Below are positions 43,380-54,245 of a stretch of 64,000 bases of DNA, in pieces. The DNA comes from Gari tellinella (taxonomy: Eukaryota; Mollusca; Bivalvia; Cardiida; Psammobiidae), in contig OV277861.1 in the NCBI GenBank assembly GCA_922989275.2, forward strand, positions 11,904,040 to 11,968,039, written 5' to 3'. The notes below the pieces were generated by a model that ran no database searches, was not told the DNA's origin, and saw nothing but the letters and a program-made list of their open reading frames with translations. The position numbers were made by a program, and so were the translations under genes. Every line of letters starts with the position of its first letter. The first letter of the stretch is position 1.

Positions 43380-43720
43380 TAGTTAGCAATTATAACTGAT
43401 GGAAAACCTTTGATAGATATGTACTAACTTTTTAAATCTGATAGCCAAATATTCATAGCAAAACTATTGAAATCTGCATGTCAGTTGACACAGTTTACAA
43501 TTAATAGAACGGGATAAACGGATATAGGAAAAATACACATTAACACCGTTTAGCTATAAATATCTCAGATGGGCGGAGCAAAGTCGGAGGGAAAATCGGT
43601 AAAACTGACTTGAATTCCTTTAAATTTATTTAAATAATTCAGAAATTTAAAACTTATTTTATTTACTTTATATTGCATTCGTTTTTTCTCTGATTTTAGG
43701 CTTAAACTTTGCAAAAAAGC
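43380..43720. other. Sequence between array B and the right outer arm, nothing recognised
   Basis: AT-rich. No gene or repeat family is recognised. Confidence 0.35.
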
Positions 43721-43724
43721 AATG

Positions 43725-43806
43725 TTCAAATCGGTCCCATACTAATAAGACACACCTCCTTTCCGAAATGGTTACTGTTTGCACGCTGGAAGAGTTACTA
43801 TCAAGT
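43725..43806. repeat. Right outer arm of the large inverted structure
   Basis: Read on the minus strand it contains GTGCAAACAGTAACCATTTC, GGAAAGG and TGTGTCTTATTAGTATGGGA, matching 33154-33237 in inverted orientation. Confidence 0.65.
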
Positions 43807-43809
43807 TTT

Positions 43810-43975
43810 CACGGAGAGACAGACAGACAGACATTTATACAGAAAGATGGAGACAGAAAAGAAGAAGCGAGAGACTGACAGACAGAGATAAGAGAAAAAC
43901 AGACAGACAGAGAGACAGTCACAAAGAGAAACAGAGACATAAATACAGACAGTGGCAGAGAAATATAGACACACA
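43810..43975. repeat. CAGA-rich microsatellite
   Basis: Degenerate CAGA/GAGA repeats (GACAGACAGACAGACA near the start). The overlapping open frames on both strands are artefacts. Confidence 0.8.
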
Positions 43976-43977
43976 CA

Positions 43978-44535
43978 AACTTCGTAGGTAAACGAAAAAA
44001 TACGTTTTTCTCTCGTTTTCAAAACCTCACTAAACTATCAATTTATAAGCTATCGCCTCAAATTTTGTACTACGCGTAAGATAATGGTCTAATAAAACAT
44101 CTGTATTAAAATTTATAACGATAAGATGACATTAAAAGCATTTCTATTAACACCAAACTTCGTAGGTAAACGAAAAAATACGTTTTTCTCTCATTTTCAA
44201 AACCTCACTAAACTAAAAATTTATAAGCTATCGCCTCAAATTTTGTACTAGTCGTGAGATCATGGTTTAATAAAACATCTGTATTAAAATTTATAACGAA
44301 AAGATAGCATTAAAAGCATTTCTATTAACACCAAACTTTCGTAGGAAAAACGGAAAATACAGTACTGTACGTTTTCTCTCTCATTTTCACAAACTCACTA
44401 AACAAACAAATTATAAGCTATCGCCTCAAATTTTGTACTAGTCGTGAGATCATGGTCTAATAAAACATCTGTATTAAAATTTATAACGAAAAGATAACAT
44501 TAAAAGCATTTCTATTAACACCAAACTTTCGGAAA
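43978..44535. repeat. Three-unit ~178-bp tandem repeat
   Basis: Units start near 43978, 44155 and 44333, and a fourth begins at about 44523. They share AAACTTCGTAGGTAAACG, TATAAGCTATCGCCTCAAAT and CATCTGTATTAAAATTTATA. Confidence 0.82.
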
Positions 44536-44758
44536 AACGTTGTTTTCTAGCCGCCAGCGACCGCCGCTGATTGAACGACACGATAAATCGCGAGCAGGCC
44601 GGATACTTCTCCATTTGTCCTTTCTCCATGGTACAGTGCTCTACATGGTTAGACCCATCCTTCATAAGAATGAAATTGTGTTCTCCATAGTTTCTTTTGA
44701 CTAATTGTGTAATTGTTGTATGCATAACTTGCAGCAGGTGTTGTTTGCTTTATACACC

Positions 44759-47700
44759 CAGGGTTATAGATAAGGTTTTGCATTAATTGGGTATTTACTC
44801 CCTCTATTTTCTAAGAATTGGGTTTTCTGAATTTCAATTGAGTATCCAAAAAACCGTTACTCCATCAATTTGATATGAATTGCTTTTTTACTCTATTTTT
44901 TTTTTCATTTAATACAAAACACAAGCTGATTGTTTGATGTACTGTACCCTCGTTTGCCCACACTGGATAATTTCAGTTTCGATCTCATTTCAACACAAAT
45001 GCAACAGCTCATGTTTGTGTAGGAAAACTAGGATTCATTAATTTTCAGCCACGGAAACTTTAAAAGCCATTCCAGGATTCCTTTACCGTAACTTTGCTAA
45101 CTTTAGCACTGGTGACTTACAGATTCGGGACAAAAGATCGTCGATTATGTCGGTAACATTAAACAACCTCTTTTTTGGCTGTTACATGCATCATTCAAAA
45201 TTTCATTCACGACACTGTTACAAATTATTTTTGGTTCGTTCGCGGAAGGCTGAACGTAATTGAATAATGTGGGGTTTTTTGTTGCGCTTTTTCCGTCCGC
45301 GCGATGCCATTTTGACAGAAGAAATTCTGGCAGACGATGTGACTGGTTTACTAATCAGGGATTTCCCCCAGGATTTCTTCAAGGCATGTTGAATTTGAGA
45401 CATAGGGGGAGGGTGCGGGAGGGATCTCCCTCCCGCGCTGCGGCGAATTTTTTTGCTCTTTAATCAATGAAATAGTGCATTTTTGGCAATACATATATGT
45501 AGTGTATACTATAGTGTGTTTATATGGAAATGGCTGAAAGAAGTACTATTCTGTTTCCTAGATCTAGTATGTGTAGGGTTTTTGTTTTCAAGTTCAGCAC
45601 CAATATTTAAGTTACAACTCATAACTGAAGTTTACTATAATACATGTACCTGCTGATCTCCCAGTACAGTTGCTGACTGCAGCTTGCATTAACTAGTATT
45701 CCATTATTTTGCAACAAAGTATTACATTGTAAAACCTTACAATTTGTTAAAGCACAAAAATGATAAATACATGTAGCTGAAACACATTAATTCACTTATT
45801 TTATACATAATTACATAAAAAAATATCCAGAAACTAGGATGTGGAAACTATGAATGCCTGGACCTATGGAAAAAGTGTAGACCCAGTCTGATCTCCTTGG
45901 TGAGTCCTCTGATCAGTGTTAGTCCCATTTACAAGATTGTAAAGTCTTTGGAAAAACTACTATTGACAGAAACCACAAACAACATGTAGTCTCTTGACCA
46001 AAATGGAAAAGTCTTTTGAAAAAATCAGTATTTGAAAGTTTAAAGCATGTACACACATTTTCAATTTTCTCTGCTATACATACTACACTACTGTCACACT
46101 CAATCAGATAATACACACAGAAATGCTCACTTTTGTTTTCAAATAAATAAATTCTGAAACAGAAATGCAGAAACAAGTAGGTAGGGCTTGTGCTGCAAAC
46201 AGTAGATCCAGAACAGGAAGCCCCTGACCAGGGAAAACTGGTTGTCTTACTTATGTTTTTGGAAAAACATTCATAAGTCTCATAAACTTAATCAAAGAAT
46301 TTATTTGAAACGGTTAAACATTAACTTGCCACACACAGTCAAACATACACACAAAACACCTACCCTTATTTAGAATTAAGTACAGTGCATGGTGATTTAA
46401 ATGTATCATACTTAAACTCTCATTCCTCATAGCCATTTGAGATACATTTTCATGCCTTTACCGTTCCCTTGAGGTTAAAGAAAAGAAATTGTTTTTGTAC
46501 TCTATCGAAGATAGATCTAGATACGGTAATATAATGGAGGTTTAGTAAAAAAAAAAAAAAAAAATAATAATAATTTTTTTTTTCTATTTTTTTTTTTATG
46601 TGTCAAGAACCTGTGGGTTAAGAGCAAGTGGATGTCAAATGGAGGATTCATTTTTACTTTAAGCCTGCTCTAAACATCCATCCATCATAAAAACAGAAAA
46701 CAAATTTTAACTCTGTGAAGAATTAATTAGACTGTTTGACTTTGTCATGAGATAAATCCAAGTCTACTTGAATATTTGTTGTCACGATTGTTTTCTGTTT
46801 CAATATTTAATCTCCAAGTATTCAATTTCAATTTCTATTTACCAAAAATACCAGAACGCTATTTTAAGAGATTCATTGTTTCCCGCGTGTATGTGTTGTT
46901 CTTCTCTTGTAACTTATTTCCCGAAACTCCCACGAAAAACGTCTTCCACATCGATAGCCATTGCATACAAATAAGTGCTAATTTTAAACGTCGCAATTTA
47001 TGTTAATTTCCTGTCATTCTAAATGGACGTTTATAACGTCTACTCTAATTGGATGTTATCAAAAAATGACGCTGGGAATTACCTAGTCTAGATCTATTTG
47101 ATAACCAATTACAAGTAAAGACATGTGACAAAGTTCGAAGCATGCCGCGCATTTGGATTTCATTTCGGAAGTTTGGAATACTGTTTGCGTCTGTTACGTG
47201 ATTATTTGCGGAGAATTTCCTTATTAACAGGCCCCGTATCGAGATTATTTTTCCGAGGCGAGACGCGATTTCACGTCTCATTATTCGCGGCGAATTTTCA
47301 GTCCACCGTTAATAATCTTATGAATGTTAAATTCGGGAAAAGGAATGTCCGAGATTCCGGTTTCGGCTAGTATTTATTTTTCTTTCAGCGTTGTTCGTAG
47401 CTTGTTTTCCGAAAATCATTCAAGTCGCTGTTTGTAAAGTTAGCCATGTTGTAGAATCTACTCGCACTAGCGGTTTTAGAAACGTCATTCAAAAGTTAAT
47501 CTCGCTCAAAATAGAACGAGTCCCTGTCAATCACCGTAAACGGAATAAGGAAATTCGGCTCCTGATTGGTTGATGAAGCTAAGCACACGCCCGACGCGCG
47601 TGACGGCGTTTGGCATATGAAATAATTACTGGAATACACAACACAGAGCCCTGATTAAGGCTAGACGCTCTGCGGATTAAGACATGTCGGCCAGATCAAA

Positions 47701-48070
47701 GCATGTCGCGAAGAGACCGCCTGGGAGGAAGGCATGTCGCCTGCGACAGGCGAAAACGGCATGGGGAAATCCCTGCTAATTAAACGAGCTAACAAAAAGC
47801 GGCGCTGCATAAATCCTATAGGCTATTATTTGGAAATAAATAACCAGTCTAACCGGTGTATCGGTAAAATATTTACCCGGTGTCGTAGTAAACATCCCGT
47901 CATTAAACTTGAGAAATGTGACTAATTGCGTACGATACGCGCCTGCTTGAATTCTTTTGCGTAAACCCTTTCAATAATTGATTTTCAGTACGCATGGATT
48001 TGAAAGTAATTGCTTTTCTACTGTATTTAATTGCGTATTTACGCAAATACGCGCCTTATCTATAACCCTG
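44759..48070. mobile_element. 3.3-kb CAGGGTTATAGATAAGG element with 6-bp target duplication
   Basis: CAGGGTTATAGATAAGG at 44759 is exactly inverted at 48054-48070. TACACC flanks both ends (44753-44758 and 48071-48076). Longer subterminal similarity is present (TATTTACTC/GCGTATTTACG). The right third is less AT-rich and contains repeated GCATGTCG motifs. Only short open frames are present (for example 47125-47370 and 47734-47925), and I recognise no transposase. Confidence 0.82.
46535..46600. repeat. Poly-A/poly-T low-complexity run
   Basis: A long A run followed by AATAATAATAAT and T runs, inside the 3.3-kb element. Confidence 0.85.
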
Positions 48071-48099
48071 TACACCTGTACATATCTTTGATACACTAT

Positions 48100-48276
48100 A
48101 ACCTTTCCTTAGTAATGGATTAAATAAAGAAAGAATATGCAATTTGTTGGTTAATGAAGGACAAACTTAATGCAATTAAAGCTCAATAGAAGCTTACTAT
48201 ATTACCTTTGTCTTGCATTAAAGTGCCATGTTTAAACCGCAGCTTTTAATGGTGTCCCTGAAGAGAGGTTTTACTG
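48100..48276. repeat. Right end of an FB-B-like element near the next MITE
   Basis: GAAGAGAGGTTTTACTGTGT near 48261-48279 matches the right terminus of FB-B. No left end is recognised nearby. Confidence 0.35.
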
Positions 48277-48282
48277 TGTCTG

Positions 48283-48537
48283 CAGGGCTACCATTTCTCC
48301 GGATTTTTCCTAAAACTTCGGATTTTTTTCTTGTACATGGTAGCTTAAAACATGCTGAAAGTAAAGCAGAATACGCCTTAAGGCGCATTCTGCTTTACTT
48401 TCAGCATGCTTTAAGCAGCCACGTGTCAACACAATTAAAAACAGGCAATGGGGAAAAGGTACAATTCGTAAAATCGCACTTGAAAAATGCAAACTTGGAA
48501 ATCTTAGGATTTTTTATGTCAACTTATGGCAGCCCTA
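48283..48537. mobile_element. 255-bp CAGGG MITE carrying an FB-A passenger, copy 2
   Basis: It starts CAGGGCTACCAT at 48283 and ends ATGGCAGCCCTA at 48537. The flanks TGTCTG and TATCTG agree at five of six bases. The passenger FB-A palindrome (core ACGCCTTAAGGCGC) lies at the same internal position as in 26143-26397. Confidence 0.8.
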
Positions 48538-48914
48538 TATCTGTAAAGACTAAGGTGACCTGAACAGTAAATCTTGTATCAAGCAACCACTCAATATAAT
48601 TATCCATTGGTGTTCTTAGATACAGATGGTTACTTAATGCAAGATAGAAATATATGCAGATAGCTCTTTTAAAAAGCTATCGGCATTATTTGTATCCTGT
48701 TTTAAGCAGCCACATGTCTATAGAGATGTCCACACTATTTCCATTAGTTGTCATTTGATATAAGATTGACTGTTCTAGCAGTTGACATATTCTTTTGTCC
48801 ATCATTCCACAGCAAGAATGTGTCAGAAACACTTCAATAGCATACAGTTAAACCTATATAAAGCAGCTTTTCTTTGAATAAAACATACAGGTAATGAAAT
48901 AGAAGTGATTTCTA

Positions 48915-48985
48915 AATGCAGGATAAAAATAATACAGAAAGCTCCTGAAGGAGCTTTCTGTATTATTTCTATCCTTCATTTATCA
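48915..48985. repeat. FB-F palindrome
   Basis: AATAATACAGAAAGCTCC pairs with GGAGCTTTCTGTATTATT across TGAA. Outer arms TGCAGGATA and TATCCTTCA pair partly. Confidence 0.65.
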
Positions 48986-49198
48986 ACCACTTGTTTTAAG
49001 AGATAGCTAATAGGCATTATATTGGATGGCGTCTTAATACAGGTTTGACTCACTGTACCTGTAGTGTATAGAAAGGTATTTAAATACTACATGATCTCAT
49101 AGCAAGAGATAGCAGCATAACCATGGGTGGTAAGAGATGATTTATTTTAAGATATTTTATTAAAATTACGCATGTATCGGCTCCCAGTGAAATGGAAA

Positions 49199-49385
49199 TT
49201 AATGATGTTTAAGCCTTTATAAGATTCCCTCCTTGGCGCTCAGGATTTCAGTTAGCATTACAACTGGTTCGTCGGTGTCAGGATAAAGTGACGGGCCGGG
49301 TACAGTCCTAATGGTGCACCTAAAAAGTGCCCCTGTTCGTAATACCGGAAAGGGTGTGTAGCATTATAGAAAGAAAGAAAGAAAG
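49199..49385 (+). repeat. SINE body copy with GAAA tail
   Basis: It shares GTTAGCATTACAACTGGTTC, GTCAGGATAAAGTGACGGG and TACAGTCCTAATGGTGCACC with the SINE at 29965-30240. It ends in repeated GAAA. The tRNA-like head is absent or unrecognisable. Confidence 0.6.
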
Positions 49386-49502
49386 ATTCTACGAAGTTTC
49401 AGATTCAGTTGGCAGCTTACTACAGAGCAAACGTTATGCAGAAAAAACTACTATATGGACCGTCTGACTGTATTTACCTTGACACTTAACAGACACCCTT
49501 CC

Positions 49503-49622
49503 TTAACCCATTACTCCATAACTTGTTTCTAGTTTTAAAGACAGTTAAGAGACCACTTAAAGCATTCTGCTTTACTTTTAACCTGCTTTAAAACTAAAAA
49601 CAGGCTATTGGGTAAAGAGTTA
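49503..49622. repeat. Internally deleted FB-A element
   Basis: TTAACCCATTACTCCATAAC at the left and GGCTATTGGGTAAAGAGTTAA at the right. Only the right arm of the core remains (ATTCTGCTTTACTTTTAACC). Confidence 0.65.
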
Positions 49623-49664
49623 ATAGGGACCATGTTTCAATGTGTGTAATTGTTTTTCTTTCAG

Positions 49665-49719
49665 TTCAAAACAGTCCAGAAGATGTGACAATATCATTTG
49701 ATGAGTCTTTCGAAAACAA
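49665..49719 (+). CDS. Candidate internal exon of an unknown gene
   Basis: A strong acceptor (TTGTTTTTCTTTCAG) and donor (AACAA/GTAAGTG) bound 55 bp. The only open frame reads QNSPEDVTISFDESFEN, entering with two leftover bases and leaving with two. This acidic peptide is not recognised. The phase is compatible with the candidate at 54246. No upstream partner exons were found, so a chance pair of splice sites is a real alternative. Confidence 0.3.
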
Positions 49720-49754
49720 GTAAGTGTAATGAAATATTTACATCTAACCAAAAC

Positions 49755-49855
49755 AAAGTATTAAGAAGGGCTTCCATATATTCTTCTGTACAAGCTGGGA
49801 CTCAATAAGAAGGGCTTCCATATATTCTTCTGTACAAGCTGGGACTCAATAAAAT
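49755..49855. repeat. Two-copy ~46-bp tandem repeat
   Basis: AAGAAGGGCTTCCATATATT continuing to GCTGGGACTCAATA occurs twice in direct succession just after the candidate donor. Confidence 0.8.
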
Positions 49856-49884
49856 GGACCTGTTTAAAATATACTCATTGCATT

Positions 49885-49950
49885 TGCAAACAGTGTAGAT
49901 CCAGATCAGACGGCTTCTTTCTGCACCCTCTGATCTGGGTCTACACCAAA
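49885..49950. repeat. FB-D-type palindrome
   Basis: GTGTAGATCCAGATCAGA pairs with TCTGATCTGGGTCTACAC across a ~20-base loop. Confidence 0.55.
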
Positions 49951-50336
49951 TGCTGATTCAGACCAGTATTTATTAAACTTCCCATAATTCCAAGTAGACT
50001 GGTTCATGGTTTAGTAACTAAAAAGATCCACAAGGGAACCTAACAACCCACAAGAGTTACTTATTGTTGAAAGAGTTTACTCATTTGTCGGAGTACAAGT
50101 TTTTTTCAAACCAGAGTTTGTATATAAGGGAAGCAACTCGTGGTTAGATTTGTGTTGCTTGATAAATATATAATTATAGTTGTCTCCCTTGAAAAATTGT
50201 GCAAATGTGCACTCACTTCTAGAGTTAAAATGCATGTACTTGTGATTTTAAGACCAAACAGTTTCTTTCAAAATTATTCAAATGTTGTTTATTGGATGCA
50301 CACACACATTGAAGATGTGCATGATGCCTTCTACTA

Positions 50337-50550
50337 CAATAAAACCTCTATATTGCAACCACTAGATTGTATTAATTAGTGGGTATTCAAGGCAGGTGAC
50401 TGCTTAAAGCAAGGTGGACGTAAAACAGAAAGCTCCTTCATGAGCTTTCTGTCTTATGTTCAGATTGCTTTAAGCTGTCAGCTGTCTTTTATGCAGTCAA
50501 TTAGCTTTCTTTTCAGTGGTGGTAAATTGATAATCTAGAGGTTTTTACTG
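50337..50550. repeat. FB-B foldback element
   Basis: The left end CAATAAAACCTCTATATTGC (preceded by TA) and right end AGAGGTTTTTACTG (followed by TA) pair. The core AAAGCTCCTTCATGAGCTTT has a mismatch. Confidence 0.72.
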
Positions 50551-50795
50551 TACTTGAGTTTTTTCTTTACATATTCTTTATATTGTCATAGCTCCAGTTA
50601 GATGGAGTACAGTCAAACTTGTGATATTTTAGCAGCCACTCTGTAAAGAACTGAAGGCTGTAAGGACCAAACCATATTGCGTAGTCAGCATGACTTTAAT
50701 GAGAAGTCCTAACACAGTCCTAACACAGTTGTAGGTGGAGACATAAAGTAGAAATTGCTTGAATGCTCAGTTTATTCCTTTGTATCGAGAACCCT

Positions 50796-51042
50796 TTAAC
50801 CCTTTCATCGCCAAAGTCACCTAAAGTCGAATTTGCAAACAGTTTTGATCCTGATCAGACGCCGCGTTACGCGGCGTCTGATCAGGATCAAAACTCTTTG
50901 ACACCCGTTTCGATATTTCTTATGTCGTACTCTCTTAATTCTAACTTTGAAATGATATTGCAGACAATAACATTGAAGCAGACGACACAATAACGGTGTA
51001 GGGGTAAAAAACTCAAAAATAATTTGGCGCTGAAAGGGTTAA
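50796..51042. repeat. FB-D foldback MITE, complete with TTAA ends
   Basis: TTAACCCTTTCATCGCCAAA and GGCGCTGAAAGGGTTAA. The perfect palindrome core is CAGACGCCGCGTTACGCGGC with flanking GATCCTGAT/ATCAGGATC arms. Confidence 0.82.
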
Positions 51043-51049
51043 TTAATAT

Positions 51050-51500
51050 GTTCGAAATGGCATACATGTAATATGTTTATTCTTTTTTTAACACAGTTTT
51101 GATTTACACTTTTATAAATGTTTCTAAGATGATAAAAAAAACCAACCCAAACAAACAACTAAGGTGACTGCACAAATATAATGGATATATATGCAGTTAA
51201 ATGTTTTCGATTCATTTGGCAATGCAATGTCAAGACTAGAAACTGAAGCTGTTTTACTTATCTTCAACAATTTCCGACTCATAAGTTCTATACTAATGTC
51301 GTGCACTTTCAAATCTGTTTTAATGGTTGATGAAATTGAATTTTATTATTACTATAAACTATATGAGTGTCTCGTCAAGTACAGAAATATAAAACATGTT
51401 TTATTTAATATTCCATAACGTCTTCAGATATCATGGTTATAGACAGTTTTACCTCTATGAAATGGCCAATCATTCAGGATAAAATTGGATCTTTAAATGC
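51050..51500. other. Nothing recognised
   Basis: AT-rich. Short open frames on both strands (51124-51418) have no familiar motif. Confidence 0.3.
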
Positions 51501-51508
51501 GAGTGGTT

Positions 51509-51582
51509 GCTTAATGCAGAATAGAAGTAATGCAGAAAGCTCCTGTAGGAGCTTTCTGCATTACTTTTATTCTGCATTAAGC
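51509..51582. repeat. FB-F palindrome, nearly perfect 35-bp arms
   Basis: GCTTAATGCAGAATAGAAGT continues to AATGCAGAAAGCTCC and pairs across TGTA with its complement, with one mismatch. Confidence 0.75.
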
Positions 51583-51671
51583 TGTCATTTGTGTAAATGA
51601 CTAATACTGAGACATATCTTGAGTGTCACTCAGTACTGTATATCATTATGTAGTCCTGCATATATTTGTAT

Positions 51672-52385
51672 TGTCGATGATGTTTGAACTGGCACTCTAT
51701 GCATATTCCGCCTTTTCCGTAAGCTATTTTTATCTTCCGGAAAACAATTTGAGATTTAGGCACTGAATAGTAATGATTGTATATCCTTATCTGTTACACA
51801 GTCGATAGTAGCTCAGTGGATTAATCACCGTACTACGAATCTAATAAGGGTCATGAGTTCGAGCCCCGGCATGGTAGTTTTACATATACATGTGTATTAG
51901 ATTTTTTCGATATATAATTTCTTTTAATTATTTTATCAGGTAGACGCATGCTTGTGTGAATATTGTACTGAAACTTGTCTCACACAAGAATTAAAGACGT
52001 ACAAGTAATGAAATCCAACATTTCTGCTTACAGCACTCCATTGTTACACAAAAAACTCTTTAGAATCGCACTGTTCTGCTTTGTTATTTTGCTAAAAAGT
52101 ACATTTTACATAGGTTCTGAGATACGAAGAGGATTGATTCACAATGAAAAATGTGTTTTCGAAAAAAAATTAGATTTTACCTAGATTCGAACCCATGACC
52201 TTTGTCTTTCGAGTCGGCGACTCATGCCACTGAGCTATTGTGCCCGTATTACTATTCAAATGAGAATGTGGTATATGTTGCTAAATATTTATTGATTTTT
52301 ATCAAAACATTCAACGGAAAATCCTGACTTCATCGACAAAAGTTGACGGAAAGTGATGAGTGCCAGTTCAAAAATCATCGACAAT
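51672..52385. mobile_element. Inverted-repeat element with two facing tRNA-like sequences
   Basis: Both arms share TTGTCGATGAT, TTTGAACTGGCACTC and GAATAGTAAT in inverted orientation. Each arm carries a tRNA-like stretch: AGCTCAGTGG with GAGTTCGAGCCCC on + near 51809-51867, and TAGCTCAGTGG with GGGTTCGAATC on - near 52243-52183. Neither folds into a sound tRNA, because the acceptor stems do not pair. Minisatellite units lie on both sides, so the element opened an array. Confidence 0.6.
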
Positions 52386-52387
52386 AG

Positions 52388-52495
52388 TACCGTATGTGTA
52401 TGTAGTCCTGTATATATTTGTAGTACTGTATGTAGTCCTGTATATATTTGTAGTACTGTATGTAGTCCTGTATATATTTGTAGTACTGTATATAT
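52388..52495. repeat. 30-bp minisatellite, three to four units
   Basis: The unit GTATGTAGTCCTGTATATAT then TTGTAGTACT repeats. A related unit at about 51636-51671 lies on the other side of the inverted-repeat element. Confidence 0.8.
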
Positions 52496-52682
52496 ATTAC
52501 TGGTTTACATAAAATTTAGGACATACAGTGTTTGCTAATCGTCAGAAATAAATGAATAATATTATTAATACGGTAGACATTTTGTGTACACTGGCTGATA
52601 CATGATACTAGGCACTGATATATTTCCTGTATACTCACTTATCTGATCTTTTAAAGATTAAAAGTCTATTAACATACAGTTC

Positions 52683-52745
52683 AACTAAAAATCTTTAGTT
52701 TAGATCCAGACACTACATCTCATCTGGATCCAATTTGTTTGACAC
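52683..52745. repeat. FB-D-type palindrome fragment
   Basis: TTTAGATCCAGACACTACA pairs partly with CTCATCTGGATCCAATTTG. Confidence 0.4.
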
Positions 52746-52755
52746 TCTGACCGTG

Positions 52756-52991
52756 TTGTACCCATTACCGCATAAATATGCCCTTTTAGGCCTTTAATTT
52801 ATTCTTCCACTCTGTGATGAATATGCACCATGAAAAGTATATCCTACATGTATATCCTAGCAGATGATAGCTTAAAGCAGGCTGAAAGTAAAGCAGAATG
52901 TGCCTTAAGGCACATTCTGCTTTTCTTTCAACCTGCTTTAAGTGATCATCTGTCCTCAAATCTATAAACAAGCTATAGGGTAATGGGTTAA
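52756..52991. repeat. FB-A foldback MITE
   Basis: It starts ACCCATTACCGCATAAATAT and ends AAGCTATAGGGTAATGGGTTAA. The core is GTGCCTTAAGGCAC with long perfect arms. Confidence 0.8.
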
Positions 52992-52999
52992 ACTGATTG

Positions 53000-53600
53000 T
53001 TGGTTTAACTTTCCTAGATGTATCAGACAACACTTATTGTTGTATAGACAATATTACTTGGGGTATAAAAATTAAAAGAGCCCAAAATTTCATAATAGAA
53101 AAAAATATGCTGACTACAAGGTATGGGTTTGAGTATGACACTGCCAGTCCGTTCTTGTATTTGTTATCATGTATTCTTAACAGAAAAAGGCAGAATGTGA
53201 CAAAAGTGAACATGTTCAATCTCTGAGCTTTCTGATAGAAATATTAATCTTATCCTGCCTTGGCTGTCATTTACAGTTTTGATCTAGATCAGGAAATGCT
53301 ACACAGAATATATTAGGAGTTCAAATGACATAGGTTTCACACTGCATGAACTATAAGTTTTGAGTTTTGACAAACTAAAGTTTCAAAGTAGATAAAATGA
53401 TACTACAGGATATATGGGTAAAACAGCTGACAGTGTGAAAGCAAGTTCAAGAAGCTAGGACCTACATATTATTTAATTTTCTGTCATTTTTCCATTCCTT
53501 TTTTCCATATCCATATATATATTTCAAACAAAATTCAAATTCGGAAATATGAGACTAGACTTCCACTACAGTTATACCTATACTAGACAACCATTCACAT
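53000..53600. other. Nothing recognised
   Basis: AT-rich sequence without a recognised gene or repeat family. Confidence 0.3.
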
Positions 53601-53610
53601 ATATTTATGA

Positions 53611-53700
53611 TAGATGACAGCTTATTGCAACATGAAAGTAATGCAGACAGCTCCTTGGAACTCTCTGCTATACTTTCAGCCTGCATTAATTAAGCTTAGA
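53611..53700. repeat. FB-F palindrome, eroded
   Basis: ATGAAAGTAATGCAGACAGC pairs partly with CTCTCTGCTATACTTTCAGC across TCCTTGGAA. Confidence 0.55.
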
Positions 53701-53792
53701 TTAATTTTAGTGACTCTTATGCTCAATTACATGGTTGTTTTAAACAGAATTGAGTGTACATGAATAAAGTTCATGTTATTTTGAAGTTTCAT

Positions 53793-54052
53793 CTTAACCC
53801 TTTGCTCCATAGCTTGTTTATAATAATGAAAACAGGTGATCACTCAAAGCAGGTTGAAAGTAAAGCAGAATGCGCCTTAAGGCGCATTCTGCTACACTTT
53901 CAGCCTGCTTTACAGTATCATCTGTTAGAATATAGAAACTATTTCTTATGATACATGTTCATGACTGTATAAATTAGAAAAAGATAATGCAAGGGAGGAA
54001 TAAATTAAAGGTGTAAAAGTGTTTATGATTTGTATGTATGAAGTAAAGGGTT
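53793..54052. repeat. FB-A foldback MITE
   Basis: It starts TTAACCCTTTGCTCCATAGC and ends GAAGTAAAGGGTTAG. The core is GCGCCTTAAGGCGC. Confidence 0.75.
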
Positions 54053-54245
54053 AGGCTTATTACAGGACCACAGGATCACAGGGGGAACTGGTGGAGCATG
54101 TAATACGCTCATGGATAATTTGTTTATCAATGGGAAGATTTATTTGTTTGTTTTTATCAAGTTTAGCACATCATTTTGGAATTAGGCTGCATGTGTTTAG
54201 TGACCCCAAGGCTCACGTGTGATTGACTGACTGTTTTCTTTGCAG

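Noticed and set aside
33240..43720. Complete palindrome between the outer arms and the arrays
   Set aside because: Sequence between each outer arm and its array (33240-33755 and 43380-43720) is not convincingly similar. Only the ~85-bp edges and the arrays are inverted, so a full-length palindrome is not claimed.
51800..51880. Functional tRNA gene
   Set aside because: A and B boxes are present but the acceptor and T stems do not pair. The stretch is part of an inverted-repeat element.
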